64,000 nt of DNA from Lachnospiraceae bacterium (GCA_021772075.1 JAETNQ010000018.1:1-64000), one strand, 5' to 3'. Counted from the stretch's first letter, positions 54,604 through 63,803 are shown. The notes: generated by a model from the letters alone, not told the origin. A program made the numbers and translations.

Positions 54604-55542
54604 TTATTTTTCCGGTATTCTTATTTTCACCGCGCGCTTCCGGTTTCTGATATCCACCCTTTTATGGCAGCCCCCGAACTCCCCGTCCGTAGTCCACCGG
54701 ATCTCTTCCTCAGATTCAAAAACAATATCCGCTGTTTTAAAGCAATACATATGATCCGTATTGATCCTTCGGTTTAAAAGCGCCGCTATAATCGCATTCA
54801 GCTCTAACGGATTGGATGGTCTGCGTATCAATGTCACTTCAAATTCCCCGTCATCCAGTTCTACATATTTCCCGGTAATGCGCTTAAAGCCCCCTACGGA
54901 AATAGAATTCGTCACCATGCCGAAAATAAATTCATCCTCTATGGTTTTCCATTCCCGGCTGCTTTCTTCCATTCCCTCTTTCTCTGCCCTGCATTGATAA
55001 CTTATTTTTAAGCGGTAGGACTGTATGGAAGAAAGGCGTTTCATTCCTTCCAGGATATAGGCCATATGTCCAAGGACATTTTTAATTTCCTGGCTGGTTT
55101 CATAAGATACATCCGTAAAAATGCCAAATGCAGCGATGTAAACAAAGCTTTCCCCGTTCATCTCGCCTATGTCGCAGGCATAATCCCGGCCATTTGCAAT
55201 CGCTTCCGCCGCTTTTATCATATTCTTTGGAATTCCAAGGCTTTGTGCAAAATCATTGGTGCTTCCCGCCGGTATATAGCCGATCGGAACCTGCTTCCGG
55301 CATTTCATCATGCCGTTCACCACTTCGTCCAATGTACCGTCTCCTCCGCTGCATACCACCAGGCAGTACTCTTCTCGTTTATCCCGGACTGCCCGTATTG
55401 CATCGCCTTCTTCCTGTGTGGGATATACCGTGACCTCATACCCGGCTTTCACAAAAATATCTACAATATCGCATAACTTATTCCTTATCTTTGCCTTTCC
55501 CGCCCGAGGATTAAAAATAAATAATATTTTTCGCTCTTCCAT
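54604..55542 (-). CDS. Diacylglycerol/lipid kinase (DgkB/YegS-like)
   Basis: 312 residues. N-terminal LFIFNPRAGKAKIRNKL, ATP-site CSGGDGTLDEVVNGMM, then the lower beta domain with RITGKYVELDDGEFEV and the final TTDGEFGGCHKRVDI. It phosphorylates diacylglycerol or a related lipid. The ATG at 55542 has AGAGG 10 nt upstream; earlier ATGs lie in the terminator hairpin of the crh-like gene. Confidence 0.93.
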   Translation of the reverse strand: MEERKILFIFNPRAGKAKIRNKLCDIVDIFVKAGYEVTVYPTQEEGDAIRAVRDKREEYCLVVCSGGDGTLDEVVNGMMKCRKQVPIGYIPAGSTNDFAQSLGIPKNMIKAAEAIANGRDYACDIGEMNGESFVYIAAFGIFTDVSYETSQEIKNVLGHMAYILEGMKRLSSIQSYRLKISYQCRAEKEGMEESSREWKTIEDEFIFGMVTNSISVGGFKRITGKYVELDDGEFEVTLIRRPSNPLELNAIIAALLNRRINTDHMYCFKTADIVFESEEEIRWTTDGEFGGCHKRVDIRNRKRAVKIRIPEK

Positions 55543-55566
55543 AGCAATAATACCTCTATCCATAAA

Positions 55567-55612
55567 AACAGGAGCACCCGGGTACGCTCTTTTGCACCTG
55601 GCCATGCTCCCA
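55567..55612 (-). terminator. Terminator of the hprK-crh cluster
   Basis: On the minus strand GGAGCA...TGCTCC with an inner CCAGGT/ACCCGG pairing (one mismatch), followed by TGTTTTT. It ends the hprK-to-crh gene set and overlaps the leader of the lipid kinase gene. Confidence 0.65.
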
Positions 55613-55619
55613 TTCAACC

Positions 55620-55883
55620 CTAGCTGACTTTTCCTTTTAACAAGTACTCCTCGATGTCCTTTACCGCCTGCTTCTCGTCCTGCCCATCCGCGATTACGGT
55701 AATCGTTTCGCCGCTGTCAAGCCCGAGGCTCATCATCCCCATAATGCTTTTCGCATTTACCTTTTTTCCTTCGGACTCAATGTACACCTTGCATTCATGT
55801 TTGCTGGCCACTTGCACCAACACCGCAACCGGCCTTGCCTCCATTCCTGACGGCAGCTGCACCTGCATGCTCTTTTCAATCAT
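55620..55883 (-). CDS. Crh-like HPr with Glu at position 15
   Basis: 87 residues. The active-site loop reads SGMEARPVA: the phosphorylated His15 of HPr is Glu15, while Arg17 and Pro18 remain. Ser46 and its loop (NAKSIMGMMSLG) are intact. B. subtilis Crh has Gln15 and sits in the yvcI-J-K-L-crh operon behind the same neighbours. It likely serves catabolite repression through HPr kinase without PEP transfer. The start at 55883 has AAGGAGGAG. Glu15 may mimic phospho-His. Confidence 0.9.
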   Translation of the reverse strand: MIEKSMQVQLPSGMEARPVAVLVQVASKHECKVYIESEGKKVNAKSIMGMMSLGLDSGETITVIADGQDEKQAVKDIEEYLLKGKVS

Positions 55884-55899
55884 AATAATACTCCTCCTT

Positions 55900-56841
55900 T
55901 TAATTTCTAAGCCTATCAGCAATTTCACTTAATTTCCTCAGTCTATGGTTCATTCCCGACTTTCCTACTGTCGGGCTTAAGATCTGTCCCAGCTCTTTTA
56001 ATGTTGCGTCTGGATATTCTAATCTTATTTCTGCCGTTTCTTTTAAGTTATCTGGTAGATTTTGAAATCCATAACGTTCTCTTATGAGGAGGATATCCTC
56101 TATTTGTTTGGATGATGCATTTACTGTTTTGGTAATATTCGCCGTTTCACAGTTTACTTTCCTGTTAATGGAATTGCGCACTTCCTTTACAATGCGGTAA
56201 TTCTCAAAATTCATCAAAGAAATATGCGCCTCCATAATATTCAAAAGATCAACAATCCCCGCGCCCTCTTTTAAATATACGACATAATATTTCTTCCTGA
56301 CGACAATTTTCGCATCAACTTCAAAGCCTTGCATTAATTCCTTTAACTGTTCCGCGCTTTCCCGATGAGAACAGACAAATTCCAGATGGTAGCTCTTCCC
56401 GGGATCGCTCATGGAACCTATGCATAAAAAAGCTCCTCGTAAAAAGGCTCTTTTGCAACAGGCATTTTTTATTAATAATGGATTCACCTTTACGACTTCC
56501 GCTTTTTTTCCGCCATCCAATTCCCTCATTTTCATGGCCTGCAGTATTCTATCCGCTTCCGCGCAATCCTCCGTAAGGCTCACATATGTATGTCCTTTCC
56601 CTTCTTCCCGGGGAAACTGCAAAGCACCTCCATCTATATTAAAGGTTTTTTTCAATAATGTAAAGCATTTTCTTAGAACTGTTTCATTTTCTGTCTGAAT
56701 GCCAAGCCGTATCACTGATTTTCCGTCCGTCTCTATCTTTCCCAAGAAACAGATAATGGCAGACAGCTCTGCCAGCTGGCAATGTCTGGAAGAACTGACA
56801 TGCCCCGCCAGTTCTTCCTTCACTTCGCTCGAAAAAGACAT
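55900..56841 (-). CDS. whiA: WhiA-family DNA-binding protein
   Basis: 313 residues: a LAGLIDADG homing-endonuclease-like fold (degenerate, about 90-215, with RGAFLCIGSMSDPGKSYHLEF), then a C-terminal helix-turn-helix (ILLIRERYGFQNLPDNLKETAEIRLEYPDATLKELGQILSP). WhiA controls cell division and sporulation in actinobacteria and cell growth in Bacillus. Its neighbours rapZ and crh are as in yvcJ-L. MSFSSEVKEEL is the family start; a longer frame adds four residues. Confidence 0.95.
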   Translation of the reverse strand: MSFSSEVKEELAGHVSSSRHCQLAELSAIICFLGKIETDGKSVIRLGIQTENETVLRKCFTLLKKTFNIDGGALQFPREEGKGHTYVSLTEDCAEADRILQAMKMRELDGGKKAEVVKVNPLLIKNACCKRAFLRGAFLCIGSMSDPGKSYHLEFVCSHRESAEQLKELMQGFEVDAKIVVRKKYYVVYLKEGAGIVDLLNIMEAHISLMNFENYRIVKEVRNSINRKVNCETANITKTVNASSKQIEDILLIRERYGFQNLPDNLKETAEIRLEYPDATLKELGQILSPTVGKSGMNHRLRKLSEIADRLRN

Positions 56842-56888
56842 ACTTCCAACCATGCTCCTTTCAAAGCCAGGAGCCCCTGGCCATCTCT

Positions 56889-57752
56889 TTACAGCCCTTG
56901 CCCCACATCCCTGTGATAGAGCTTAAGCCCGTAATTCCCCTTATCCTTCATACGCTTGTACAATTCGTTGGCCAAAGTCACGCTTCTATGTTTTCCGCCC
57001 GTGCATCCGATCCCGATCACAAGCTGGTATTTTCCTTCTTTTACATAATTCGGTATCAGAAAACTTATCATGTCTTCCAGCTTCTCCATAAACTCCTCCG
57101 ATTCCCGGAAGTCCATGACATAATCCTGTACCGCCTTATCGTTCCCCGTCTGGAACTTCAATTCATCAATATAATAAGGATTCGGCAGAAAACGCACGTC
57201 GAATACAAGATCCGCATCCGCCGGAATGCCGTTTTTAAAACCAAAAGAAAGAATCGTCACCATAAGGCTGTTATACTCTTCATTCCTCACAAATATCCTG
57301 TCGATTTCTTCTTTCAGCTCCCTCGTCAAGAGGTTGGACGTATCGATAACATAATCGGCATCTTCCTTTATCGATTTCAATATTTCCTGCTCTCTCAGGA
57401 TGCCGTCCTCCACTCTGCCTTCCAGCGCGAGCGGATGCAGCCTCCTGCTCTCTTTATAACGCTTCATAAGAACCTGCCGAGAGGCATCCATAAAAAGTAT
57501 TTCGTATTTATAACCATTTTTTTTCAGATTTTCCAGCACCCGGCAGGCTTCTTCAAAAGGCTGGTCCGCACGGACATCGAGTCCCAAGGCTACCTTATTG
57601 ATTTCCGAACTGGAAGTCACAATCAGCTCCACAAATTTTTCAATTAAAGGCACCGGCAGATTGTCCACGCAGTAAAACCCCACATCTTCCAACTGTCTTA
57701 TCGCCGTCAGCTTCCCTGCGCCGCTCATTCCGGTTACGATTACAAATCTCAT
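56889..57752 (-). CDS. rapZ: RapZ/YvcJ-family nucleotide-binding adapter
   Basis: 287 residues. N-terminal P-loop domain (MRFVIVTGMSGAGKLTAIRQ), the second site FMDASRQVLMKRYKESRRLHPL, and the C-terminal VIGIGCTGGKHRSVTLANEL. The P-loop is unusual: position 15 after Lys14 is Leu, not the Ser/Thr expected in Walker A, so Mg-ATP binding may be altered. In E. coli RapZ binds the RNA GlmZ; in Bacillus YvcJ affects competence. Operon between murB and whiA. Confidence 0.95.
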   Translation of the reverse strand: MRFVIVTGMSGAGKLTAIRQLEDVGFYCVDNLPVPLIEKFVELIVTSSSEINKVALGLDVRADQPFEEACRVLENLKKNGYKYEILFMDASRQVLMKRYKESRRLHPLALEGRVEDGILREQEILKSIKEDADYVIDTSNLLTRELKEEIDRIFVRNEEYNSLMVTILSFGFKNGIPADADLVFDVRFLPNPYYIDELKFQTGNDKAVQDYVMDFRESEEFMEKLEDMISFLIPNYVKEGKYQLVIGIGCTGGKHRSVTLANELYKRMKDKGNYGLKLYHRDVGQGL

Positions 57753-57829
57753 ATGCCTTCTGTTTTTCCTCCGTATTCCCCAAGCTCATCCTTCCTTCCG
57801 GCAAAAATGCCGGACAGTCGGGATAATTA

Positions 57830-58741
57830 TTAAAAATCACCCAGATAAATGATCTCTTTCTCCAGAGCCACTCCGAACTTTTCCTTTACACGGCGCTGTA
57901 CCTCTTCGATCACTTCCCGTATATCTTCCGCCGTAGCATTCCCTGTGTTGACGATAAAGCCGCAATGCTTTTCGGAAACCCTTGCGCCTCCTATGGAAAA
58001 TCCCCTCAATCCGGCATCCATAATCAGCTTTCCTGCAAAATATCCCTCCGGACGTTTAAAAGTGCTTCCGGCGCTGGCATATTCCAACGGCTGCTTTTCC
58101 CTTCTCTGCCTCGCCAGTTCCTCCATCCTGCCGCCAATCTCGTCCCTGTTTCCTTTTTTCAGGGCAAGCATGGTTTCCAGCACGATAAACGGGCGATTTT
58201 TTACCACGCTGGTACGGTATCCGAATTCCATCGTATCGTTATCCAAAACCAATATTTCCCCTTCCCGGTTCATTACTTCCACGGATTCCACGATCTGTTT
58301 CATCTCTCCGCCGTATGCCCCGGCATTCATAACAATAGCGCCGCCCATTGTCCCCGGAATCCCGGAAGCGAATTCCATGCCGCTCAGCCCGCAATCGCGG
58401 GCCTTTGACGATGCCCTTGCAAGAAGCGTTCCGGCAGGAACCTTCATCCGCTCGCCATCCACTACGATACCGTCTTTTTCAGCCTCCAGCTTTACCACGA
58501 TGCCGGAATATCCTCTGTCACCGACCAGAAGGTTGCTGCCGTTCCCAAGAATGAAATATTTCTGCCCTGTCGCATGCAGATAAGGCACCAATTTTTTTAA
58601 TTGTTCTTTATCGCTTATCCTGATCAGGCACTTTGCCGCCCCTCCTACCCGGAAAGTCGTATGCCTGCTCATAGGCTCGTTAAACAATATATTTTCCTTA
58701 GGTACTATTTCTTCAATATAATCAAAAATGGATACGCTCAC
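57830..58741 (-). CDS. murB: UDP-N-acetylenolpyruvoylglucosamine reductase
   Basis: 303 residues. FAD motifs: MSRHTTFRVGGAAKCLI, GNGSNLLVGDRGYSGIV, the GIPGTMGGAIVMNAGAYGGEM loop, the SAGSTFKRPEGYFAGKLI substrate region (Type IIa/b lacking the type I Tyr insert) and EKHCGFIVNTGNATAEDI. It makes UDP-MurNAc in peptidoglycan synthesis with NADPH. Located between the glucokinase and rapZ, as in many Clostridia. Confidence 0.98.
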   Translation of the reverse strand: MSVSIFDYIEEIVPKENILFNEPMSRHTTFRVGGAAKCLIRISDKEQLKKLVPYLHATGQKYFILGNGSNLLVGDRGYSGIVVKLEAEKDGIVVDGERMKVPAGTLLARASSKARDCGLSGMEFASGIPGTMGGAIVMNAGAYGGEMKQIVESVEVMNREGEILVLDNDTMEFGYRTSVVKNRPFIVLETMLALKKGNRDEIGGRMEELARQRREKQPLEYASAGSTFKRPEGYFAGKLIMDAGLRGFSIGGARVSEKHCGFIVNTGNATAEDIREVIEEVQRRVKEKFGVALEKEIIYLGDF

Positions 58742-58790
58742 CTTAGATTCCTGCCTGTTTTTATATTATGGTATGTAAATGGGTGACAAC

Positions 58791-59738
58791 TTATTCCAAT
58801 ACCAGCCTGGCCGCCCCGTAAATGCCCGCATCATTCCCCAAAGTCGCCAGCGCAAACTTCACATTGCTGCTGCCCCTGAATACCGTCTTATAAAAATAAG
58901 GGCTGATATATTCAAACAAGATTTTTCCTGCCTTAGACACGCCTCCTCCGATTACGATAATCTCAGGATTGATTATGCTGGCCACGACCCCCAGCCCTTT
59001 GCCGAGATATTCGCCGAACTGCTCCGCAATCTTGACCGCCAGGCCGTCCCCGTCCTTCACTGCGTCAAATACTTTTTTTGCGGACAGCTTCTCTTCCGGC
59101 ACGTCTCTCAGAACGCTGGGTTCTTCACAGGAATGAAGCGCTCTGGCGGCCAGCCTCACGATTCCGGTTGCGGAAGCATACTCTTCCAGACAGCCGGTAT
59201 TGCCGCAGCCGCAGCGCTCCGTTTCATTATCCTCCACATGCATATGCCCGATCTCTCCGCCCGCGCCTACCGCGCCGGTGAGGATCTCGCCGTTTACAAT
59301 AATTCCCCCTCCCACTCCGGTTCCAAGGGTAACGGCTATCAGATTTTTACAGCCCTGGCCGCCGCCCTTCCACATCTCGCCAAGCGCCGCCACATTGGCA
59401 TCATTTCCTGCCTTTACCGGAAGTTCCAGCAGCTCCGCCAAGGTATCCCGGATGCTGAAAGTACCCCAGCCCAGATTTACCGCGCCGTATACCGTTCCCT
59501 CTCCGTCTATGGGGCCGGGAGCGCCCAGCCCTACGCCAACCACATCTTTTTTCAGAATATCCTTTTCCGCAATCTTCGCTTTGATGCTTTCTGCCGTATC
59601 CGCAAGGATAAGTTCCCCTCCGTTTTCCTTTCTGGTAGGTATCTCCCATTTATCCAGTAAATTTCCCTCTATATCAAAAAGACCCAATTTCACCGTAGTT
59701 CCGCCTACGTCCACTCCAAACACATATTTGCCCATCAT
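58791..59738 (-). CDS. ROK-family glucokinase
   Basis: 315 residues. ATP loop FGVDVGGTTVKLGLFD, second phosphate loop VTLGTGVGGGIIVNG, catalytic Asp in PVKAGNDANVAALGE, and the ROK zinc site GHMHVEDNETERCGCGNTGCLEEYA. It phosphorylates glucose (or a related sugar) to G6P. It lies directly after hprK and before murB. The first codon may be the second Met (59735). It is probably not a repressor because there is no HTH. Confidence 0.94.
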   Translation of the reverse strand: MMGKYVFGVDVGGTTVKLGLFDIEGNLLDKWEIPTRKENGGELILADTAESIKAKIAEKDILKKDVVGVGLGAPGPIDGEGTVYGAVNLGWGTFSIRDTLAELLELPVKAGNDANVAALGEMWKGGGQGCKNLIAVTLGTGVGGGIIVNGEILTGAVGAGGEIGHMHVEDNETERCGCGNTGCLEEYASATGIVRLAARALHSCEEPSVLRDVPEEKLSAKKVFDAVKDGDGLAVKIAEQFGEYLGKGLGVVASIINPEIIVIGGGVSKAGKILFEYISPYFYKTVFRGSSNVKFALATLGNDAGIYGAARLVLE

Positions 59739-59765
59739 TGATTCCCTGCCTTTCTCTCAGACTCC

Positions 59766-60710
59766 TTAATCTTCCTCTTCCTCATCCCTGCGTCTTGCCA
59801 AAGAATTCTGCACACGGGTGTACAATTCCTGCGCCGCATTATAACCCATCTTCTTCTGGCGGTGGTTGACCGCCGCAGACTCGCATATAATCGCGAGATT
59901 GCGCCCCGGCCGGATCGGAATATTATGGCATACAATCTTATTTCCCAAATACTCCGTATACTCCTCTTCCAGTCCAAGCCTGTCGTATTCCTTATCCTTA
60001 TCCCAATCTTCCAGACGGATGACAAGGTCTATATTCTGTGTGTCCTTTACGCTGGATACGCCGAACAATGTTTTTACGTCCACGATGCCGATGCCCCGCA
60101 GCTCTATAAAATGCTTCGTAATATCCGGCGCGGTTCCGATCAGCGTATCGTCGCTTACTTTCCTGATCTCCACCACGTCGTCCGTCACAAGGCGGTGCCC
60201 CCTCTTAATCAGTTCCAGAGCCGCTTCCGACTTGCCGATGCCGCTTTCACCCGTAATCAGAACGCCTTCGCCGTACACATCCACCAACACTCCGTGGACG
60301 GAAATACATGGAGCCAGCTTTACGTTCAGCCAGCGGATGATCTCCGCCGTAAATGCGGAAGTCGCTTTTTTCGTCATAAGCAGCGGCACCTTATTGGCTA
60401 TTGCCATCTCCAGGAACAAAGGATCCGGCTGCAGCTCACGGCAGAATACGATGCCCGGGATATCACAGGAAAGCAGCTTTGTATAGATTTCCTTTTTCCT
60501 CGCCTCCGGCAGACCCAGCATATAAGTATATTCCACGAAACCGATGATCTGCATACGGGTCGCCTCAAAATGTTCAAAATACCCCGCCATCTGTAAAGCG
60601 GGCCTGTTAATATCCGGCTGGGTAATCTTCACTTTGGCAATATCCAACTCCGGTGTCAGATTCTCCAGTTTCATTTTTGCGATAATGTCCTTCAAACTTA
60701 CGCTTGCCAT
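59766..60710 (-). CDS. hprK: HPr kinase/phosphorylase
   Basis: 314 residues. N-terminal HPrK_N fold, then the kinase with Walker A GESGIGKSEAALELIKRGH (about 155), VTDDVVEIRK and a C-terminal capping motif IPIRPGRNLAIICESAAVNHR. It phosphorylates Ser46 of HPr and Crh in response to glycolytic state and can reverse the reaction. It is the first gene of the hprK-glk-murB-rapZ-whiA-crh cluster. Its likely targets include both His-less HPr proteins in this window. Confidence 0.98.
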   Translation of the reverse strand: MASVSLKDIIAKMKLENLTPELDIAKVKITQPDINRPALQMAGYFEHFEATRMQIIGFVEYTYMLGLPEARKKEIYTKLLSCDIPGIVFCRELQPDPLFLEMAIANKVPLLMTKKATSAFTAEIIRWLNVKLAPCISVHGVLVDVYGEGVLITGESGIGKSEAALELIKRGHRLVTDDVVEIRKVSDDTLIGTAPDITKHFIELRGIGIVDVKTLFGVSSVKDTQNIDLVIRLEDWDKDKEYDRLGLEEEYTEYLGNKIVCHNIPIRPGRNLAIICESAAVNHRQKKMGYNAAQELYTRVQNSLARRRDEEEED

Positions 60711-60773
60711 AAACCTTCTCCTTTTCCTTTATTATAAATTTTTCTTTTATTTCACGGTGTTCTCTGAATATAA

Positions 60774-60802
60774 ATTTTACCATAGAAATATCGGAATAGC
60801 AA
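60774..60802 (-). promoter_or_regulatory. Candidate hprK promoter
   Basis: Minus strand TTGCTA (60797-60802), 17-nt spacer, TAAAAT (60774-60779), about 65 bp before hprK and downstream of the palindromic element. Confidence 0.6.
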
Positions 60803-60836
60803 TAAAAGCACGAGGGCAGATGCCGATCAATTTTTT

Positions 60837-61250
60837 CGGAATGCACGGCAGAGCGGGAAAAGCTGCAGGGATATGGAATCGCCGACAGGCGTTGGCAGCA
60901 GGCACCGGAGACAGGCGTTGGCGGGGGCGGGCTTTCGGGGATGGTATTTCCGGCTGGAGCTTTCAATCAGATTTCACTAATAAAATGGGAAATGTTACGG
61001 AACCGGCCGGGTCGAAAGCAAAAGGCATCCTTGCCTTTGCTTTCTAAAATTGCCATCCATGGCAATTTTCCCCTGGGTTATCAACCATTTTATAAGTAAA
61101 ATTGCTGATTGCGCGCAACAGCCGGAAATACCATCCCCGAAAGCCCGCCCCCGCCAACGCCTGTCTCCGGTGCCTGCTGCCAACGCCTGTCGGCGATTCC
61201 ATATCCCTGCAGCTTTTCCCGCCCCTCATATACTCTGCAAAGGCCTTCCG
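60837..61250. mobile_element. 414-bp near-palindromic element with perfect 103-bp arms
   Basis: Arms 60854-60956 and 61119-61221 are reverse complements at all 103 positions. Similarity continues outward (GCAGAG; the right side has an extra 11 bp, then CGGAA-like ends) and inward (CAATCAG...ATAAAATGG, partly changed). The centre holds two strong hairpins, GAAAGCAAA/TTTGCTTTC (61014-61044) and AAAATTGCCAT/ATGGCAATTTT (61046-61069). The arm itself contains two copies of GACAGGCGTTGGC. No gene and no clear target duplication. Confidence 0.6.
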
Positions 61251-61255
61251 CCATC

Positions 61256-62092
61256 TCACCCTATGAACGGATTATAATAGCGGCTGCCGTCCCAGAAAGT
61301 AATAAGCAGATCCAATGCAATGATAGCTACAGCAAGGCCCATGGCAATCCAGTCTTTTTTCTGGAATTTCCGCTGGACATACCATGTCCGTTTTGCTTTT
61401 TTCCCGAATCCTCTCAGTTCCATCGCGTTACTGACAGTTTCGATCCGGTTCAGGCTGGATAAAACCAAGGGAAGAAGGATAGCGGCGGAATTCTTGATAC
61501 GCGTCCAGAACTTGTCTTTGCCGGAAAGCTCGATTCCCCTGGCCTGCTGGGCCTGGCTGATATTGGTGAAATCTCTTTGCACATCGGGAATATAACGCAG
61601 CGCAAGGCTGACGGAATAGCCGATGCGGTAACTAACGCCTATGCCGGCCAGGCTGGCGGCAAATTCACTCGGGTCGGTACACGCGATAAAAAGCAGGGCT
61701 ACCGGCACTACACATACCACTTTCATGGTCATGTTAAAATGATAAAAAAGCTGCTCTAACGTAATCGTATAAGGGCCGGCGATCGTCAGCAGGACCGTAC
61801 GGCTTCCGTACAGGCCGACGCCGTATTCCGGCGAAAATAAATAGACGAATAAATTGTTCATCAGAAGAAAAACGGCGGCCAGTCCCAGCACGAAACGCAC
61901 TTCCCGGAAACGTACTTTGCTGATCTTAAAGATCGCATAGCTTCCCGCCAGCATGCAGAGCAGAACCCTGGTATCATATGTCACCATCGCCGCTACGCTC
62001 CATAACAGGAAAAACACCAGTTTCGTCGTTCCGGTCAGCTCATGCACCAGACTCTTTCTCCTGATATAACTCATAATCGCAACTTTTGCCAT
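61256..62092 (-). CDS. ECF transporter transmembrane subunit EcfT
   Basis: 278 residues with about six membrane segments and the EcfT coupling helices containing the Ala-Arg-Gly motif (QAQQARGIELSGKDKFWTRI) needed to dock on the ATPases. The start at 62092 has GGAGG 9 nt before it and abuts the ATPase gene, so they are co-transcribed. It is likely part of a shared energizer that could serve FolT, but it may belong to the upstream S component instead. Confidence 0.92.
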   Translation of the reverse strand: MAKVAIMSYIRRKSLVHELTGTTKLVFFLLWSVAAMVTYDTRVLLCMLAGSYAIFKISKVRFREVRFVLGLAAVFLLMNNLFVYLFSPEYGVGLYGSRTVLLTIAGPYTITLEQLFYHFNMTMKVVCVVPVALLFIACTDPSEFAASLAGIGVSYRIGYSVSLALRYIPDVQRDFTNISQAQQARGIELSGKDKFWTRIKNSAAILLPLVLSSLNRIETVSNAMELRGFGKKAKRTWYVQRKFQKKDWIAMGLAVAIIALDLLITFWDGSRYYNPFIG

Positions 62093-62093
62093 G

Positions 62094-63803
62094 TCAGCGC
62101 GCCTCCTTCCGTTCGTATCCGATAAACCGCTCCGTAAATGCCTGGGGATCTTCTATTCCGCAGGAAACGCTCAGTGTATACAGGCTCGTTTCCTTCAGGT
62201 TCGCTTTTTCCACCAAGGAAGGACTGTTCAGCACATGGGCCGCGCTCGTATCCGCCAGCAGTTTCCCTTCGGAAAAGACAATCGCCCGGGGGGTATATTC
62301 CAGCATCAGATGCATGTCATGCGTTACCATCAGGATCGTGTACCCTTGGCGGTTTAATTCCACTAGGAATTCCATAATTTCCGTATAGTGGAAATAATCC
62401 TGCCCGGCCGTGGGTTCGTCCAGAATCAGGATCTGGGGGCGGCATACCAGGATGCTGGCAATCGTCACCCGTTTTTTCTGTCCGTAAGACAGCGCGGATA
62501 CCGGCCATTTGCGGAAAGGATACAGACCGCAGATCTTCAGCGTTTCTTCCACCCGTTCCCTCCGCTCTTCCTCCGTCATTTCTGTTTTTAACAATGCCAG
62601 TTCCACTTCATCCCATATCATCGGCTTGGATATCATCTGATTGGGGTTTTGCATCACGTAGCCGATCCTCTCCGCTCTTTCCCTGATCGTGTCGTTTGCC
62701 AGATCCCTTCCTTCCAGCAGGATGCGCCCCGATACGGGAAGTTCAAAACCGCAGACCAGTTTGGCCAGCGTACTCTTCCCGGCACCGTTCCGCCCCACAA
62801 TACTTATCATTTCTCCTTTATGGACGGTAAAATCAATATCTTCCAGCGTATTCTTTCCCTGCTGGTAACCAAAAGTCAAATGCTCCACCTGCAGCAGCGG
62901 TTCCGCCTTGCCGGGCGTCACCTGGCTTCTTGCTTCGCTTTGATACCAGGTTTTTACCATTTCCTTCTGTTCATCCGACAACAGCAAACTGTTTACATGG
63001 GCAGGGCGCATCCCGGGTGTCACCGTTACTCCCGCGTATTTCAGCGCGGTCAGATACAACGGCTCCCGGATGCCGTGTTCCGTCAGCAAGGAAGAACATA
63101 GCAGTTCTTCGGGCTTCTGATCCGCTACGATCCTTCCCTCGTGCATAAGAACGATGCGGTCCACGCTCCGCCAAAGGACATCTTCCAGACGATGTTCGAT
63201 AATAATCACGGCAGCCTCCGTACGCTCCTGCACTTTTTCAATCAATTCAATCGTATTCTTTCCTGCCGCAGGATCCAGATTGGCCAAAGGCTCATCGAAC
63301 AAAAGAACCTTTACCTCGTCTACCATGACGCCCGCTAGGCTGACCCTCTGTTTCTGCCCGCCGGAAAGCTCGTGGGGAGCATGCTGCAAATGATGGTCGA
63401 TATCCACCAGGCGGGATACCTCGTCCACCGTCAGCTTCATCTGCTCTTGGTCAACACATTCATTTTCCAATGCAAAAGCAATATCTTCCCCGACCGTCAG
63501 CCCGATAAACTGCCCGTCCGTATCCTGAAGCACGGTGCCTACCGTGCGGCTCATCTCAAAAATACTGCTTTCCTTTACTTCTTTTCCGTCCACCAGCAGC
63601 TTCCCCGTACTCTGCCCCGGATAAGCAAAAGGAATCAATCCGTTAATGCAGCTTGCAACCGTGCTTTTGCCGCTGCCGGAAGAACCTGCGACCAACACCT
63701 TTTCCCCCGGATAAATATCGAGATTGATCCCATACAAGGTCGGTTCCGCCTGTGCCGTATATTGGAATCCAAAATCCTGAAACGAAATAATGGGTGAATT
63801 CAT
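62094..63803 (-). CDS. Fused ECF transporter ATPase (EcfA1-EcfA2)
   Basis: 569 residues with two ABC cassettes. First: Walker A AGSSGSGKST, LSGGQKQRVSLAGV, LLFDEPLANLDP. Second: VGRNGAGKST, LSYGQKKRVTIAS, LILDEPTAGQD. A linker of about 50 residues joins them (the DUF3744-like region). Fused A1A2 proteins are seen in YkoD-type thiamine/HMP modules and other ECF loci. It hydrolyses ATP to drive vitamin uptake. The SD AAGGAG is 8 nt from the ATG. Confidence 0.93.
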   Translation of the reverse strand: MNSPIISFQDFGFQYTAQAEPTLYGINLDIYPGEKVLVAGSSGSGKSTVASCINGLIPFAYPGQSTGKLLVDGKEVKESSIFEMSRTVGTVLQDTDGQFIGLTVGEDIAFALENECVDQEQMKLTVDEVSRLVDIDHHLQHAPHELSGGQKQRVSLAGVMVDEVKVLLFDEPLANLDPAAGKNTIELIEKVQERTEAAVIIIEHRLEDVLWRSVDRIVLMHEGRIVADQKPEELLCSSLLTEHGIREPLYLTALKYAGVTVTPGMRPAHVNSLLLSDEQKEMVKTWYQSEARSQVTPGKAEPLLQVEHLTFGYQQGKNTLEDIDFTVHKGEMISIVGRNGAGKSTLAKLVCGFELPVSGRILLEGRDLANDTIRERAERIGYVMQNPNQMISKPMIWDEVELALLKTEMTEEERRERVEETLKICGLYPFRKWPVSALSYGQKKRVTIASILVCRPQILILDEPTAGQDYFHYTEIMEFLVELNRQGYTILMVTHDMHLMLEYTPRAIVFSEGKLLADTSAAHVLNSPSLVEKANLKETSLYTLSVSCGIEDPQAFTERFIGYERKEAR

